This document shows positions 24,523 to 33,381 of a DNA stretch of 39,193 nt, piece after piece (positions within the stretch are counted from its first letter, which is position 1; each line of letters opens with the position of its first letter). The translations under genes were made by a program, and so were the position numbers. The notes under the pieces are model-generated. The model was not told the origin of the DNA and made no database searches. It saw only the letters and a list, made by a program, of their open reading frames with translations. The DNA comes from Terriglobia bacterium (GTDB lineage Bacteria > Acidobacteriota > Terriglobia > Terriglobales > Acidobacteriaceae). The stretch spans positions 1-39,193 of the forward strand of contig JAIQEU010000026.1 in assembly GCA_020073665.1 (NCBI GenBank). The letters run 5' to 3'.

Positions 24523-24610
24523 GTGAATCATCCTTATTGCGCCATCTGGCGCGATTGATCAATTTTGTGAAATTGCCAACGAATAGAGTGGATTCCAGGA
24601 ATGACTGGGC

Positions 24611-26050
24611 TCATTGATACAACTCGGCCGTGGTTTGCCCCCCTAGTCCTCCGATGACAATCACGCTCCCGTTCTGCAGGAGCGTTGCCGAATTTCCGGA
24701 ACGAAGCGATTCCGTAACACCCACAGGCGAGAAGTAACCATAGGGAATGATGTAGACCTCGGCAACGGCGGTTCCGCCTCCGACCATGAGCACGGTTCCA
24801 TTCGGCAGCAAGGTCGCTGTGTGCGACTCCCGCGCCACGGCCATGTATGCGATAAGCGCAAAGGAACCCGTAGCCGGGTCGTAGAGTTCGGCGGTGTTAG
24901 AGGCGCCGTTAGAGCCCGATGAAGCCTGCCCCCCGGTTATGAGCACGGTGCTGTCCGGCAGCAGAGTCGCAGTGTGTCCCGCGCGTGCAGATGTCATGCT
25001 GCCCGTGGCACTGAAGGTCCCAGTCGCCGGATCGTAGAGTTCGGCTGAGGCGATGGGACTGGAGGTAGTAGTCCACCCGCCTGCAACTAGTACTTTGCCA
25101 TTGGCCAGAAGGGTTGCGGTCTGTCCCACGCGGGGCGCGGTCATGTTTCCTGTCGAACTAAACAGGCCAGCGGCTGGGTCATAGAGTTCAGCCGTAGCGG
25201 AACCATTGCCGAAATAAAAGGGGGGAAGGCCTCCGCCTTCATCCGTCCCGCCGGCAATAAGCACTTTCCCGTTGGTTAGAAGGGTTGCGGTGTGCCCTCC
25301 GCGGGTCTCTGCCATATTTCCTGTAGCTGTAAAAGAACCTTGGGAAGGGTTGTAGAGTTCCGCAGTGTCTAGTGCTGGCGGAATGGTGTCGAGACAATTG
25401 GTCGGTTGGGTAGAAAAGCCTCCAATCATCAATACTTCTCCGGTGGGCAGGAGCGTAGAAGTTTGGGCGTAACGCTCGATGGTCATCGTCCCGGTGGAAG
25501 AAAACGACTCAGAGACTGGATCGTAGAGTTCCGCGGAGGCGATTCCGGAAAAACAGTAGCCGGTCTGATGGGCGCCCCCAGCGACCAGCACTTTCCCGTT
25601 TGGCAGTAACGTGGCGGTGTGAAATAGTCGCGCGTCCACCGGGTTCCCGGTGGGAGAGAATGCAGCCGAGATAGTCGTTACTACGACGGTGGCGGTCGCG
25701 CTGGAGTTTGGGTCGGCCGCCGATGTGGCAACTACATTAAAGACGCCGGTGCCGGAAGGAGCGGTGTACAACCCCGCGCTGGTGATCGTTCCCCCGCCAG
25801 CCGTCACACTCCAAGTTACGGCTTGGTTCTTTGGCCCCGACACTTGCGCCATGAACTGTTGCGTCGCACCGGGCTGGATACTTGCCGCAGCGGGCGTGAT
25901 CACTACGGTGGTGACCGGAGGGGGAGGCGGGGGAGGCGGTGGTGGCGGCGACCCAGGTGCCGTGGAAGAGCCTCCTCCACAGCTGGTTATGGCGAGCACT
26001 GTCGCCAATGCCGCAGCCGATAGGAGGGTCTTGATGGTGTCCAAACGCAC
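24611..26050 (-). CDS. Lipoprotein with Ig-like domain and Kelch repeats
   Basis: 479 aa from the GTG at 26050, with GAGGTG upstream. This start is chosen because the paralogue upstream begins the same way (MRLNTIKTL versus VRLDTIKTL). The lipobox is LAITSCGGG, followed by an 11-Pro linker and a bacterial Ig-like domain (VVITPAAASIQPGATQQFMA ... VNVVATSA-like strands, ~45-130). Then come about seven Kelch-type repeats: HTATLLPNGKVLVAGG ... ASAELYDPATGTFS. Kelch repeats form a propeller for binding. The protein is probably anchored in the outer membrane and exposed. The frame extends upstream to 26269, but this overlaps the preceding gene. Confidence 0.82.
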   Translation of the reverse strand: MRLDTIKTLLSAAALATVLAITSCGGGSSTAPGSPPPPPPPPPPPVTTVVITPAAASIQPGATQQFMAQVSGPKNQAVTWSVTAGGGTITSAGLYTAPSGTGVFNVVATSAADPNSSATATVVVTTISAAFSPTGNPVDARLFHTATLLPNGKVLVAGGAHQTGYCFSGIASAELYDPVSESFSSTGTMTIERYAQTSTLLPTGEVLMIGGFSTQPTNCLDTIPPALDTAELYNPSQGSFTATGNMAETRGGHTATLLTNGKVLIAGGTDEGGGLPPFYFGNGSATAELYDPAAGLFSSTGNMTAPRVGQTATLLANGKVLVAGGWTTTSSPIASAELYDPATGTFSATGSMTSARAGHTATLLPDSTVLITGGQASSGSNGASNTAELYDPATGSFALIAYMAVARESHTATLLPNGTVLMVGGGTAVAEVYIIPYGYFSPVGVTESLRSGNSATLLQNGSVIVIGGLGGQTTAELYQ

Positions 26051-26120
26051 TTTTCCACCTCGGTCAAGATTCGTTCGGGAACGGAGATGTTTGAGTATTG
26101 AAGGCATACGCCTCATTCCT

Positions 26121-27146
26121 TCACTGAAGTTGCAACGTCCCGGAAGCCCCTGCGATACAGTCACCGAGATAGAGGTAGTCGTATAACGAAATTTGTGTTG
26201 CTCCGAAATCCACAGTGCCGGATAAGCCCTGCAGACCAGAGCCGGTGTTGGAATACAGGTAGATGACATTCCCTACCACCACTGCCCCATAGAGCGAGAA
26301 CGAAGCGGGGCAAGCCGAACTTGCTACTGCGACCGTACCGTTGACCGGAAAGAAGCCGTTTACGTCCGTGCTTTGCGACTGAGTTAGCAGCGCAGAGACG
26401 GCCACTGAACCATTGGGCCCCCCCGCCATGGTCCCGCTGTAGACGCCGACAACCTGACTCACCTGAACACCCGTCAACGGCCCGCTTTCCCCATCCACAC
26501 ACCCACCTCGGAAGCGGTATGTTCCGCCGGAAATAGACGAGTGATCCGGAGAAAGCGTGCCCGTGAAGGACAGCACAGAACCGTCGACCACGGATGAGGT
26601 CACTGAGATGTTGTCCTGCGCATTGATCGTGCCGGTTAGCGGGATGGGCTGGAAAAAACCGCTGCATCCAGCCAGATTGAAAAAGATGTGCGCCGTTCCG
26701 GTGATTATGGTGTTGGTCAAAATCAAAGACGCGGAGATCTGCCTGGATCCGAGCCCGGTAAATTGCCAGTTGCCGGGCAGGGCCGTCGTCACCACGACAT
26801 TGGCGGTCGCGCTGGAGTTTGCATCGACGGACGACGTGGCAACTACGCTAAAGCTCCCAGTGTTAGAAGGAGCGGTGTACAACCCCGAACTGGTGATCGA
26901 TCCCTCGCCTGCCGGCACGCTCCAGGTCACTGTCTGGACGATCTGCCCCGACACTTGTGCCGTGAACTGTTGAGTCGCACCGGGCTGTACAGTTGCAACA
27001 GCGGGTGTGATCACTACTGTTGCGAGCGGGGGCGGCGGCGGAGGCGACCCAGGCGCTGTGGAAGAGCCTCCGCCACAGCTGGTCACGACCAGCACGATCA
27101 CTAAGGCCGTAACCACTGTAAGAGTCTTGATTGTGTTTAAGCGCAT
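26121..27146 (-). CDS. Lipoprotein with Ig-like domain
   Basis: 341 aa from the ATG at 27146, with GAGG seven bases before it. Signal peptide with lipobox VLVVTSCGGG, a short PPPPPP linker, then an Ig-like domain (VVITPAVATVQPGATQQFTA). A C-terminal beta-rich region (~140-341) of unknown type follows, with Cys residues at CSGF, CVDGE, CPAS and CIAG. The first ~135 residues are strongly similar to the Kelch lipoprotein encoded next on the same strand, so the pair arose by duplication of the N-terminal module. A short intergenic gap separates them. Confidence 0.8.
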   Translation of the reverse strand: MRLNTIKTLTVVTALVIVLVVTSCGGGSSTAPGSPPPPPPLATVVITPAVATVQPGATQQFTAQVSGQIVQTVTWSVPAGEGSITSSGLYTAPSNTGSFSVVATSSVDANSSATANVVVTTALPGNWQFTGLGSRQISASLILTNTIITGTAHIFFNLAGCSGFFQPIPLTGTINAQDNISVTSSVVDGSVLSFTGTLSPDHSSISGGTYRFRGGCVDGESGPLTGVQVSQVVGVYSGTMAGGPNGSVAVSALLTQSQSTDVNGFFPVNGTVAVASSACPASFSLYGAVVVGNVIYLYSNTGSGLQGLSGTVDFGATQISLYDYLYLGDCIAGASGTLQLQ

Positions 27147-27296
27147 CCCATCCTCGGTGTTGCCCACGATTTTGGGGAGACTCGCACAGCCAGTCGTTCT
27201 CGGCAATGCACACTGCTTCAATTCCTCTTCAACTCTTCTTCAACAGGCAAGCCGCTGTAAACGCAGGAGTTACCGCTCTCGCGACAACAATTTTGT

Positions 27297-27326
27297 TTGA
27301 CCCCCCCACGCAACCACTGCTACTCT
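27297..27326 (+). promoter_or_regulatory. Possible sigma-70 promoter for the CadC-like gene
   Basis: TTGACC (27297-27302), an 18-base spacer, then TACTCT (27321-27326) preceded by TGC, an extended -10. The -10 hexamer is poor, so support is moderate. A run of seven C lies in the spacer. Confidence 0.35.
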
Positions 27327-27354
27327 CGACGCTAACAGTTGGATCGCGCCCGTC

Positions 27355-29220
27355 ATGCCTACCCCTGTTTCCACGCCACGTCGACTGTCTTTTGGCCCCT
27401 ACGAAGCTGACCTGCGTTCTGGCGAGCTGCGGAAGCGTGGAACAAAAGTCCGGTTGCAGTCGCAGCCGTTCCAATTACTGGCCATGCTGCTGGAGCGCCC
27501 CGGTGAGTTGGTCACGCGAGAAGAGATTTGCCAGAAACTGTGGCCCGAGGGCACATTCGTCGACTTCGATCACAGTCTGGGCACGGCCATCAACAAGATT
27601 CGCGAAGTTCTGAATGACTCCGCCGCCGAGCCTCGATTTCTCGAAACCGTCCCTCGCCGCGGCTATCGTTTCATCGCGACCGTAACTGCCGTTGCCGAGC
27701 CTTCTCAGGATGTATCGCCTCTGCCGTCCTTGGAGACAGAGGCGGAAGAGAAAAATCATCGGAAGCTATCATCGCGTTGGTTCATCTGGGCGGGTGCCGG
27801 TGTTGTTCTTCTTGTCGCTGCGCTGGTTGCGTGGTACTCCCTGCGTCCTCATCCAATACAGTCCATCGCCGTACTCCCTCTTGAAAATCTTTCCACCGAT
27901 CCAAATCAGCAATTTTTCGCCGACGGCGTGACCGACGAACTCACCACGAACCTGGCCCAGATCGGCTCTCTCCGCGTGATCTCGCATACCTCGGCCGTGG
28001 CTTGTTCGGGCCCGCGGAAGTCTGCTCTCCAGATTGCGCGCTGTTTGGGCGTCGACGCTTTGGTGGAGGGCTCGGTGGTGCGGTCCGGCGACAGGGTGCG
28101 CATCACGGTTCAGCTCATTCAGGCCGCCTCGGATCGGCATTTGTGGGCACACACCTACGACCTGCAATTGAGTGACGTCCTCACCGTGCAAGGCGAACTG
28201 GCTCGTGCCATTGCCGCGAGCATCTCGCACACTCTTACCCCGCAAGAGGATGCTCGGCTCTCCCGGCCGCGTCCCGTAGACCCCGAGGTCGCCCTCCTCT
28301 ACTTTAAAGGCTCCTATTTTTTGAGCAAACCGGACCCCTGGCATGCCAGAGATGTCTTCCTGCAGGCAACCCAGTTAGACCCGAACAGCGCGGAATCCTG
28401 GGCCGGGCTGGCAGATGCGTTGCACACGATGGGGGTGTTCGGAGACCCCAACGCATTCGACCAGGCCAAAGTCGCTGCCAATAGAGCTCTGGAGATCGAC
28501 CCATCCCAGGCGCAAGCTCTGATGGCGCTCGGCGCTACTGCCTTTCTTAATGATTGGAACCCGGGGGAGTCGGAGGCATACTTCCGGCGCTCGATCGCAG
28601 CCCGCCCCAGCTACGCTATGGCCCACGCGCTGTTCGCCACAACGCTCGCCCACCGTGGGAGGTTCGAGGAGGCCATCCAGCAGATCAAGTTGGCCGGCAT
28701 TCTTGATCCCGTTTCGGTAACGATAAACTCGCTGGCGTGGCATGTGTATTTCTGTGCTCGCCGTTATGACGACGCCCTGCGAATCATCCTCGCTACGAAT
28801 GAACTGGATCCCACCTTCCTCCCTGCCTACCGACGGCTCGCCATCAGTTGGGAGCAAAAAGGCGAGTATCAGAAGGCCATCGATACGGGGGTTCGCGGCC
28901 GGATTGCCGCAGGAGAAGCCCCCGAAAAGGCTAAGCAAGAGGCCTCGCAGCTCAGAGCTGCTCTTGCCTCGGGAGGGCCGCGCGGCTACTGGCAGACCCT
29001 GTTAGACAGAATCCCGCCCGACGAGCGTTGGGGGCTCGGCGCCGCATACTGTTATATGCACTTAGGGAGGCACGAGGAAGCCCTCGAAGCGCTGGAAAAA
29101 TCGTACCAGCGCAGGGATGATCCGTACCTGATTATGTGGATCCCAAGCCGCGAAGAATTCGACCCGCTGCGCTCCGACCCGCGCTTTCAAAAAATGCTCC
29201 ACGATCTTGGCATTTCCTGA
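27355..29220 (+). CDS. Membrane-anchored CadC-like regulator with TPRs
   Basis: 621 aa. Residues ~10-105 form an OmpR/PhoB-type winged helix (LRSGELRKRGTKVRLQSQPF, LGTAINKIREVLNDSA, FLETVPRRGYRFIA). One TM helix follows (~141-163, WFIWAGAGVVLLVAALVAWY). Then a TolB/FlgO-like region (IAVLPLENLSTDPNQQFFAD, ~173-300) and TPR repeats to the end (LFATTLAHRGRFEEAIQQI, YLIMWIPSREEFDPLRSDPR). This layout suggests a one-component sensor: cytoplasmic DNA-binding domain and an extracytoplasmic sensing/TPR part. It precedes the TonB receptor gene by about 190 bp and may regulate it (inference). Confidence 0.87.
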   Translation: MPTPVSTPRRLSFGPYEADLRSGELRKRGTKVRLQSQPFQLLAMLLERPGELVTREEICQKLWPEGTFVDFDHSLGTAINKIREVLNDSAAEPRFLETVPRRGYRFIATVTAVAEPSQDVSPLPSLETEAEEKNHRKLSSRWFIWAGAGVVLLVAALVAWYSLRPHPIQSIAVLPLENLSTDPNQQFFADGVTDELTTNLAQIGSLRVISHTSAVACSGPRKSALQIARCLGVDALVEGSVVRSGDRVRITVQLIQAASDRHLWAHTYDLQLSDVLTVQGELARAIAASISHTLTPQEDARLSRPRPVDPEVALLYFKGSYFLSKPDPWHARDVFLQATQLDPNSAESWAGLADALHTMGVFGDPNAFDQAKVAANRALEIDPSQAQALMALGATAFLNDWNPGESEAYFRRSIAARPSYAMAHALFATTLAHRGRFEEAIQQIKLAGILDPVSVTINSLAWHVYFCARRYDDALRIILATNELDPTFLPAYRRLAISWEQKGEYQKAIDTGVRGRIAAGEAPEKAKQEASQLRAALASGGPRGYWQTLLDRIPPDERWGLGAAYCYMHLGRHEEALEALEKSYQRRDDPYLIMWIPSREEFDPLRSDPRFQKMLHDLGIS

Positions 29221-29264
29221 CTCCAAGGCCAATTTTGCGCTAAGCCACTGTCCCGATTAACTTC

Positions 29265-29292
29265 TTCGATGTGAACAAAGCCGGTGTATACT
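29265..29292 (+). promoter_or_regulatory. Possible promoter for the TonB-dependent receptor
   Basis: TATACT at 29287-29292 is a good -10 box; the -35 candidate TTCGAT (29265-29270) is weak, with a 16-base spacer. The -10 box lies within an inverted GCCGG ... CCGGC. The receptor starts at 29412. Confidence 0.3.
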
Positions 29293-29411
29293 CCCCGGCA
29301 CTGTTGAAACGGGGCGCGTCACAGCCAGTGATCTTGCTATTCGCCCTTGCCGATTGACGCTCAGGGTTTCCCCGTGTGGCGTGACCAAGACCTGCGAGTG
29401 GAGAGACGCGT

Positions 29412-32400
29412 ATGGGCCACCTCGGACGGCTTCCCAGAGTCTCCACCTGCCTGCTGTTTGCCTGCTTCATCCTTTCGTTGAGCGGGTTGGCGCAAGTTCA
29501 GAACGGTCGAATAACGGGCCTGATCGCTGATCCATCCGGCGCGGTCGTAGCCCATGCCAACGTACACATCCGCAATCCGGCCACGGGATATGAGGCAGAT
29601 TTCGAGAGCAACGACTTCGGTTTTTATGCCTTCCCCGAGTTGATCGTCGGCTCCTACACCATCCAAGTCCAAGTCCCTGGCTTCAAAACCGCCATCGCCA
29701 CGAACTTGGTCTTGAACGCCGGCACCGTGTTGCGAGTAGATTTCAAACTAGTTCTGGGCCAGCGCTCGGAAACGGTCGAAGTGACCGATGCGGCTCGACT
29801 GGTCAACACCGAAAACTCTCGCTTGTCCTACACGCTGGATTCCGAGCAAATCGCCAACCTGCCGCTCAACGGCCGCCACGTATACGACCTTATCCAGTAC
29901 CAGCCTGGCGCCGTCAACGTGCGTGGCATCATCTTCGAAAATGGTGCCAATACCGTAGTCAACGGGGTCAGGGAGAACTTCAACGGCTTCCTTATTAATG
30001 GGATATCCAACACGGGCCTGAGTGGGGGGCCGGTCAATCAGCCCATCCTGGACACCGTGCAGGAGGTCCAGGTATTGACCTTAAACAACACCGCAGAGTT
30101 CGGCAGCAACGCCGGTGCGATTACGAATCTGGTTACCAAGGCAGGCACCAATCAGCTTCATGGCAGCGCATGGGAGTTTTTCCGTAACGATAGCCTCGAC
30201 GCCAATCCCTTCTTTGCCAACCACGATCCTGATCCGGCGAACCGGAAGAAATTGCCCCTGCGACTGAACCAGTTCGGCGCGACCTTGGGTGGAACCATTA
30301 AGAAGGACAAGCTCTTCTTCTTTGCGGGCTATCAGGGAGAGCGTTTTCTGACCTCCGACCCCTATATAGCCCTCACCGAGTCCCCAGGATTTCGTTCGGC
30401 TACGATCTCCGCCTTCCCTAACTCGGTGTCGGCTCTTTTGTATTCGAATTTCGCACCCGCTGGCAACGGCACTCCCTTCTTCACCTTGCGGGACTACGTC
30501 AATCTAGGCCTCGCCAGTCCATTCTTCACCTTTGCGGACTATCTGTGTCCCGCGAATACCGATGGCGGGACAACCACGCCGGGCGCAATTTCCAACAAGT
30601 TCGCCTCTCTGTTTGGGGTGGAGCAAGCGGATATTGACCAGATGAATTCTCCAGGCGGTTGCCCGGGAGGTTCGCCGTATGCCACGCCTCGGACTGGCGC
30701 CTTCAACCGCGACAGTGATTATCTTGATGGTCTGATCTTTCCAAACAAATTTCAGGGGGATGGGAATCTCTTCGACGGCAATGAAGCGTCATTGCGACTG
30801 GACTACAACCTCAGCCGGAGTAACCGCTTCTTCAGTGAGTTCAATTGGGCCCGATCCGGAGACCATTACGCTGGAGGCACTCCTCGCGGCTTCATAACTC
30901 CGTCAACTGTGACCACACCTAATTTCCAGGTTAGCTTTATTCACACCTTCAGCCCCACTTTGTTGAACGAGTTCCGCGGGGGCTACGCACTAAATGGGAC
31001 TGGAGCAACGGTCCAGCTATCGGGCGTGCCTGGTATCGCCCTGGATGATGGCATTCTTGGATTCGGAGCTTCGAATGCGGGAGGGCAGATTTTCCGCGAA
31101 AATACTTATAACTACTCGGACCTGGTCTCAATCACGCACGGGAGACACAACCTGAGGGCCGGTGGCGAACTGCGCCGCAACCTCGAGAATAGCGATCTCA
31201 ATTCCGGGCGCCCCGTGTACAGTTTTTTCGATTCTCTTTTCTTCGCGATCGATGCCCCATATTCGGAATTCGTCGGTGTCGATCCCGGATTCGCGACCAA
31301 CACTCCCGCTCACCTCGCGGGCAGCCCTCGCCACTGGCGGAACTGGGATGTCGGCGCCTTTCTGGGGGACGATTGGAAAATCTCCCGGCGCCTCACCTTG
31401 AATCTCGGCTTGCGTTACGACCTCTACACGCGGAGCACCGAACTCAACGATCTGGCGACGACGTTCACCAAGGGGCCCGGCCAGAATTTCATCGACAACA
31501 TCACCACCGGAGCGGGGCAAATCAAGGGGGCGAGTGCACCTTGCCCGGGCGATCCCAAGGCCGTGCTCGCAGGGGAGTGCGGGCCGGGAGGATTTGCACC
31601 CGCCAAAAACCTGGGCAGAGGAGATCACAATAATTTCGGCCCCCGGGTGGGGTTTGCCTGGGACGTATTTGGGGATGGCAAGACGTCGCTACGCGGCGGT
31701 TTTGGCGTCTCGTACGAGGACAGTCTCCAGCGAAGGCTTTCTCTCACCCGCTGGAATCCGCCTTACTATTCGATCAACGGAGAACCTAATTTTCTGGGTG
31801 GTAATCTCGACGCCAACGTAGTCTACGGCCCGGTGGACGGTGGCCAGCCCACTTATCTGGGTCCGGCTCCGCCTGGGCAGCACTCGGGAGCTGGACCGCA
31901 GGCAACCGGAAATATTTCCGGATGGGATCCATCCAATCCGCAAATCGCGGCGCTCACCGCAATCATTTTCCAGGAGGGCCTTAACGATCCCTACGTCGAA
32001 AACTGGTTCGTGGGCGTGCAGCGAGAACTGCGTCCCAAGTTGACGGTAGAACTCAACTACGTGGGCACTGCGGGCCAAAACCTCTTTCGGGCCGAGGATG
32101 TGAACCGCGTGGCAGGAGGCCGGCTGCCGGAGGGATCCTGCGTAACCGACAACTTTGGCCGTCAACTCTGCAGCCAGATCAACACCAGCAAAGCACCCAA
32201 CGACCTTCAGATCAACCCGCAAGGAAGGTTGAACCCCAATTTTGGAGGTTTGCGAGTCTGGGAGAATGCGGCCAGTTCGAATTACAACAGCATGCAGGTC
32301 TCAGTGAGAAAGCAGTTGAGCCATGGCTTGCAGTTCAGCGGAAACTATACGTACAGCCATTCCATCGATAGCGATTCCACATGGCAAAGCGCTGGCTTCA

Positions 32401-33083
32401 CGGCGGACGGCACTGCCGCCGGAGACGCGCTTACGACGGATCAAACCCAGCCCGGCCTTGATCGGGGCAACTCCGTCTTTGACATTCGTCATCGCCTCAC
32501 CTTCGACTACGTATGGGAGATGCCTTTCTTCCACAATGGTCACGGCCCGCTGGCAGCGGTTTTGGGTGGCTGGCATTGGAGTGGTATCTGGTCGTTCCAG
32601 AGTGGCGCACACTGGTCGGCGTTCAACCCTGACCGGGCCAAGCTGCAGGACACGGTACTAGGTGGTCCATGCAGCAGCGCCTTGAATTGCGTGAACACAG
32701 GCGGCGACTACAACCTCGATGGTGTAGCCAATGACCGGCCCAACGCGATCGCGAACAACGTCCATGCCACCCACGCGCAGTGGGCGGACGGTTTCAATCT
32801 GCCCAGTAACTTCTTTTCCGCACCGTGTTTGGGCTGCGTGGGGAACCTTGGCCGAAATACGTTTGTGGGCCCCGGCTACTGGGATGCGGACACCTCAATT
32901 GCTAAGACTTTTGCGATTTCCGACAGATTTCACCTGCAGTTTCGGGCTGAGGCTTTCAACGTCTTCAACCATACCAACTTTCTAATCGGCAACAACACGG
33001 GCTTGCATGACCCGCTCTTCGGGCAGGCAGGCGGCACCAATCCACCTCGCAACCTGCAATTCGGGTTGAAGGTGAGTTTCTGA
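29412..33083 (+). CDS. Oar-like TonB-dependent outer-membrane receptor
   Basis: 1223 aa. Signal peptide (GRLPRVSTCLLFACFILSLS, cleavage near LAQ). An N-terminal carboxypeptidase-regulatory-like beta domain follows (~30-115: GRITGLIADPSGAVVAHANV, GFYAFPELIVGSYTIQVQVP). The plug domain runs from ~120: LSYTLDSEQIANLPLNGRHV, VVNGVRENFNGFLINGI, NNTAEFGSNAGAITNLVTKA. A very long barrel ends in an aromatic-type strand (LQFGLKVSF, terminal Phe). This is the large family expanded in Acidobacteriota, usually tied to uptake of polymeric carbohydrate or to adhesion. The ligand cannot be predicted. Candidate regulator: the CadC-like protein upstream. Confidence 0.92.
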   Translation: MGHLGRLPRVSTCLLFACFILSLSGLAQVQNGRITGLIADPSGAVVAHANVHIRNPATGYEADFESNDFGFYAFPELIVGSYTIQVQVPGFKTAIATNLVLNAGTVLRVDFKLVLGQRSETVEVTDAARLVNTENSRLSYTLDSEQIANLPLNGRHVYDLIQYQPGAVNVRGIIFENGANTVVNGVRENFNGFLINGISNTGLSGGPVNQPILDTVQEVQVLTLNNTAEFGSNAGAITNLVTKAGTNQLHGSAWEFFRNDSLDANPFFANHDPDPANRKKLPLRLNQFGATLGGTIKKDKLFFFAGYQGERFLTSDPYIALTESPGFRSATISAFPNSVSALLYSNFAPAGNGTPFFTLRDYVNLGLASPFFTFADYLCPANTDGGTTTPGAISNKFASLFGVEQADIDQMNSPGGCPGGSPYATPRTGAFNRDSDYLDGLIFPNKFQGDGNLFDGNEASLRLDYNLSRSNRFFSEFNWARSGDHYAGGTPRGFITPSTVTTPNFQVSFIHTFSPTLLNEFRGGYALNGTGATVQLSGVPGIALDDGILGFGASNAGGQIFRENTYNYSDLVSITHGRHNLRAGGELRRNLENSDLNSGRPVYSFFDSLFFAIDAPYSEFVGVDPGFATNTPAHLAGSPRHWRNWDVGAFLGDDWKISRRLTLNLGLRYDLYTRSTELNDLATTFTKGPGQNFIDNITTGAGQIKGASAPCPGDPKAVLAGECGPGGFAPAKNLGRGDHNNFGPRVGFAWDVFGDGKTSLRGGFGVSYEDSLQRRLSLTRWNPPYYSINGEPNFLGGNLDANVVYGPVDGGQPTYLGPAPPGQHSGAGPQATGNISGWDPSNPQIAALTAIIFQEGLNDPYVENWFVGVQRELRPKLTVELNYVGTAGQNLFRAEDVNRVAGGRLPEGSCVTDNFGRQLCSQINTSKAPNDLQINPQGRLNPNFGGLRVWENAASSNYNSMQVSVRKQLSHGLQFSGNYTYSHSIDSDSTWQSAGFTADGTAAGDALTTDQTQPGLDRGNSVFDIRHRLTFDYVWEMPFFHNGHGPLAAVLGGWHWSGIWSFQSGAHWSAFNPDRAKLQDTVLGGPCSSALNCVNTGGDYNLDGVANDRPNAIANNVHATHAQWADGFNLPSNFFSAPCLGCVGNLGRNTFVGPGYWDADTSIAKTFAISDRFHLQFRAEAFNVFNHTNFLIGNNTGLHDPLFGQAGGTNPPRNLQFGLKVSF

Positions 33084-33207
33084 AGATTCCAATCCAACGC
33101 GAATTCTCTGCTTTCAAACGATCAAGCACAACGCGCGCGGACCCGCATTTGAGGGGGAGGCAGGTCTGCCTGAATGTAATCAAGATCAAGTGAATCAACT
33201 CACTTCA

Positions 33208-33235
33208 GCGCTTCGCCAGCGCGTCTTTTCTTCTT
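33208..33235 (+). terminator. Possible weak intrinsic terminator
   Basis: GCGCT-TCGCC-AGCGC (33208-33222) followed by GTCTTTTCTTC. The stem is only five base pairs and lies about 125 bases after the receptor stop codon, so support is limited. Confidence 0.3.
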
Positions 33236-33260
33236 CTTCTTCTTCTTCTGCTGCTGCTGC
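33228..33260. repeat. Trinucleotide microsatellite (TTC)7(TGC)4
   Basis: Seven TTC units followed directly by four TGC units in the non-coding gap between the receptor and the kinase. The rest of this 300-base gap holds the weak stem-loop before it, a 10-bp palindrome ACACATGTGT near 33296 and the kinase promoter. Confidence 0.85.
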
Positions 33261-33341
33261 ATCGAAAACAGTGCGATATTACTACTCAGTTAACACACAT
33301 GTGTCATTTCAAAGTGCGCTATCTCCTAACCCAGGCTTTCA

Positions 33342-33370
33342 TTGACTTGCCCTTCCGTCCCACCTAACAT
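33342..33370 (+). promoter_or_regulatory. Sigma-70 promoter for the Ser/Thr kinase
   Basis: TTGACT (33342-33347), a 17-base spacer, and TAACAT (33365-33370). The predicted start at about 33376-33378 is only four to six bases before the ATG at 33382, which would give a nearly leaderless mRNA. No ribosome-binding site is visible before the ATG, in agreement with this. Confidence 0.5.
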
Positions 33371-33381
33371 GGCGCGACTCC

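Noticed and set aside
24600-24615. Another repeat arm at the end of the Kelch lipoprotein gene
   Set aside because: Only CTCATTGA matches; the GTTG end and the TTACA part are missing, so this is probably chance despite the similar CAA-TGA stop.
26051-26269. N-terminal extension of the Kelch lipoprotein
   Set aside because: It overlaps the preceding gene in another frame; the lipoprotein signal and the paralogue support the start at 26050.
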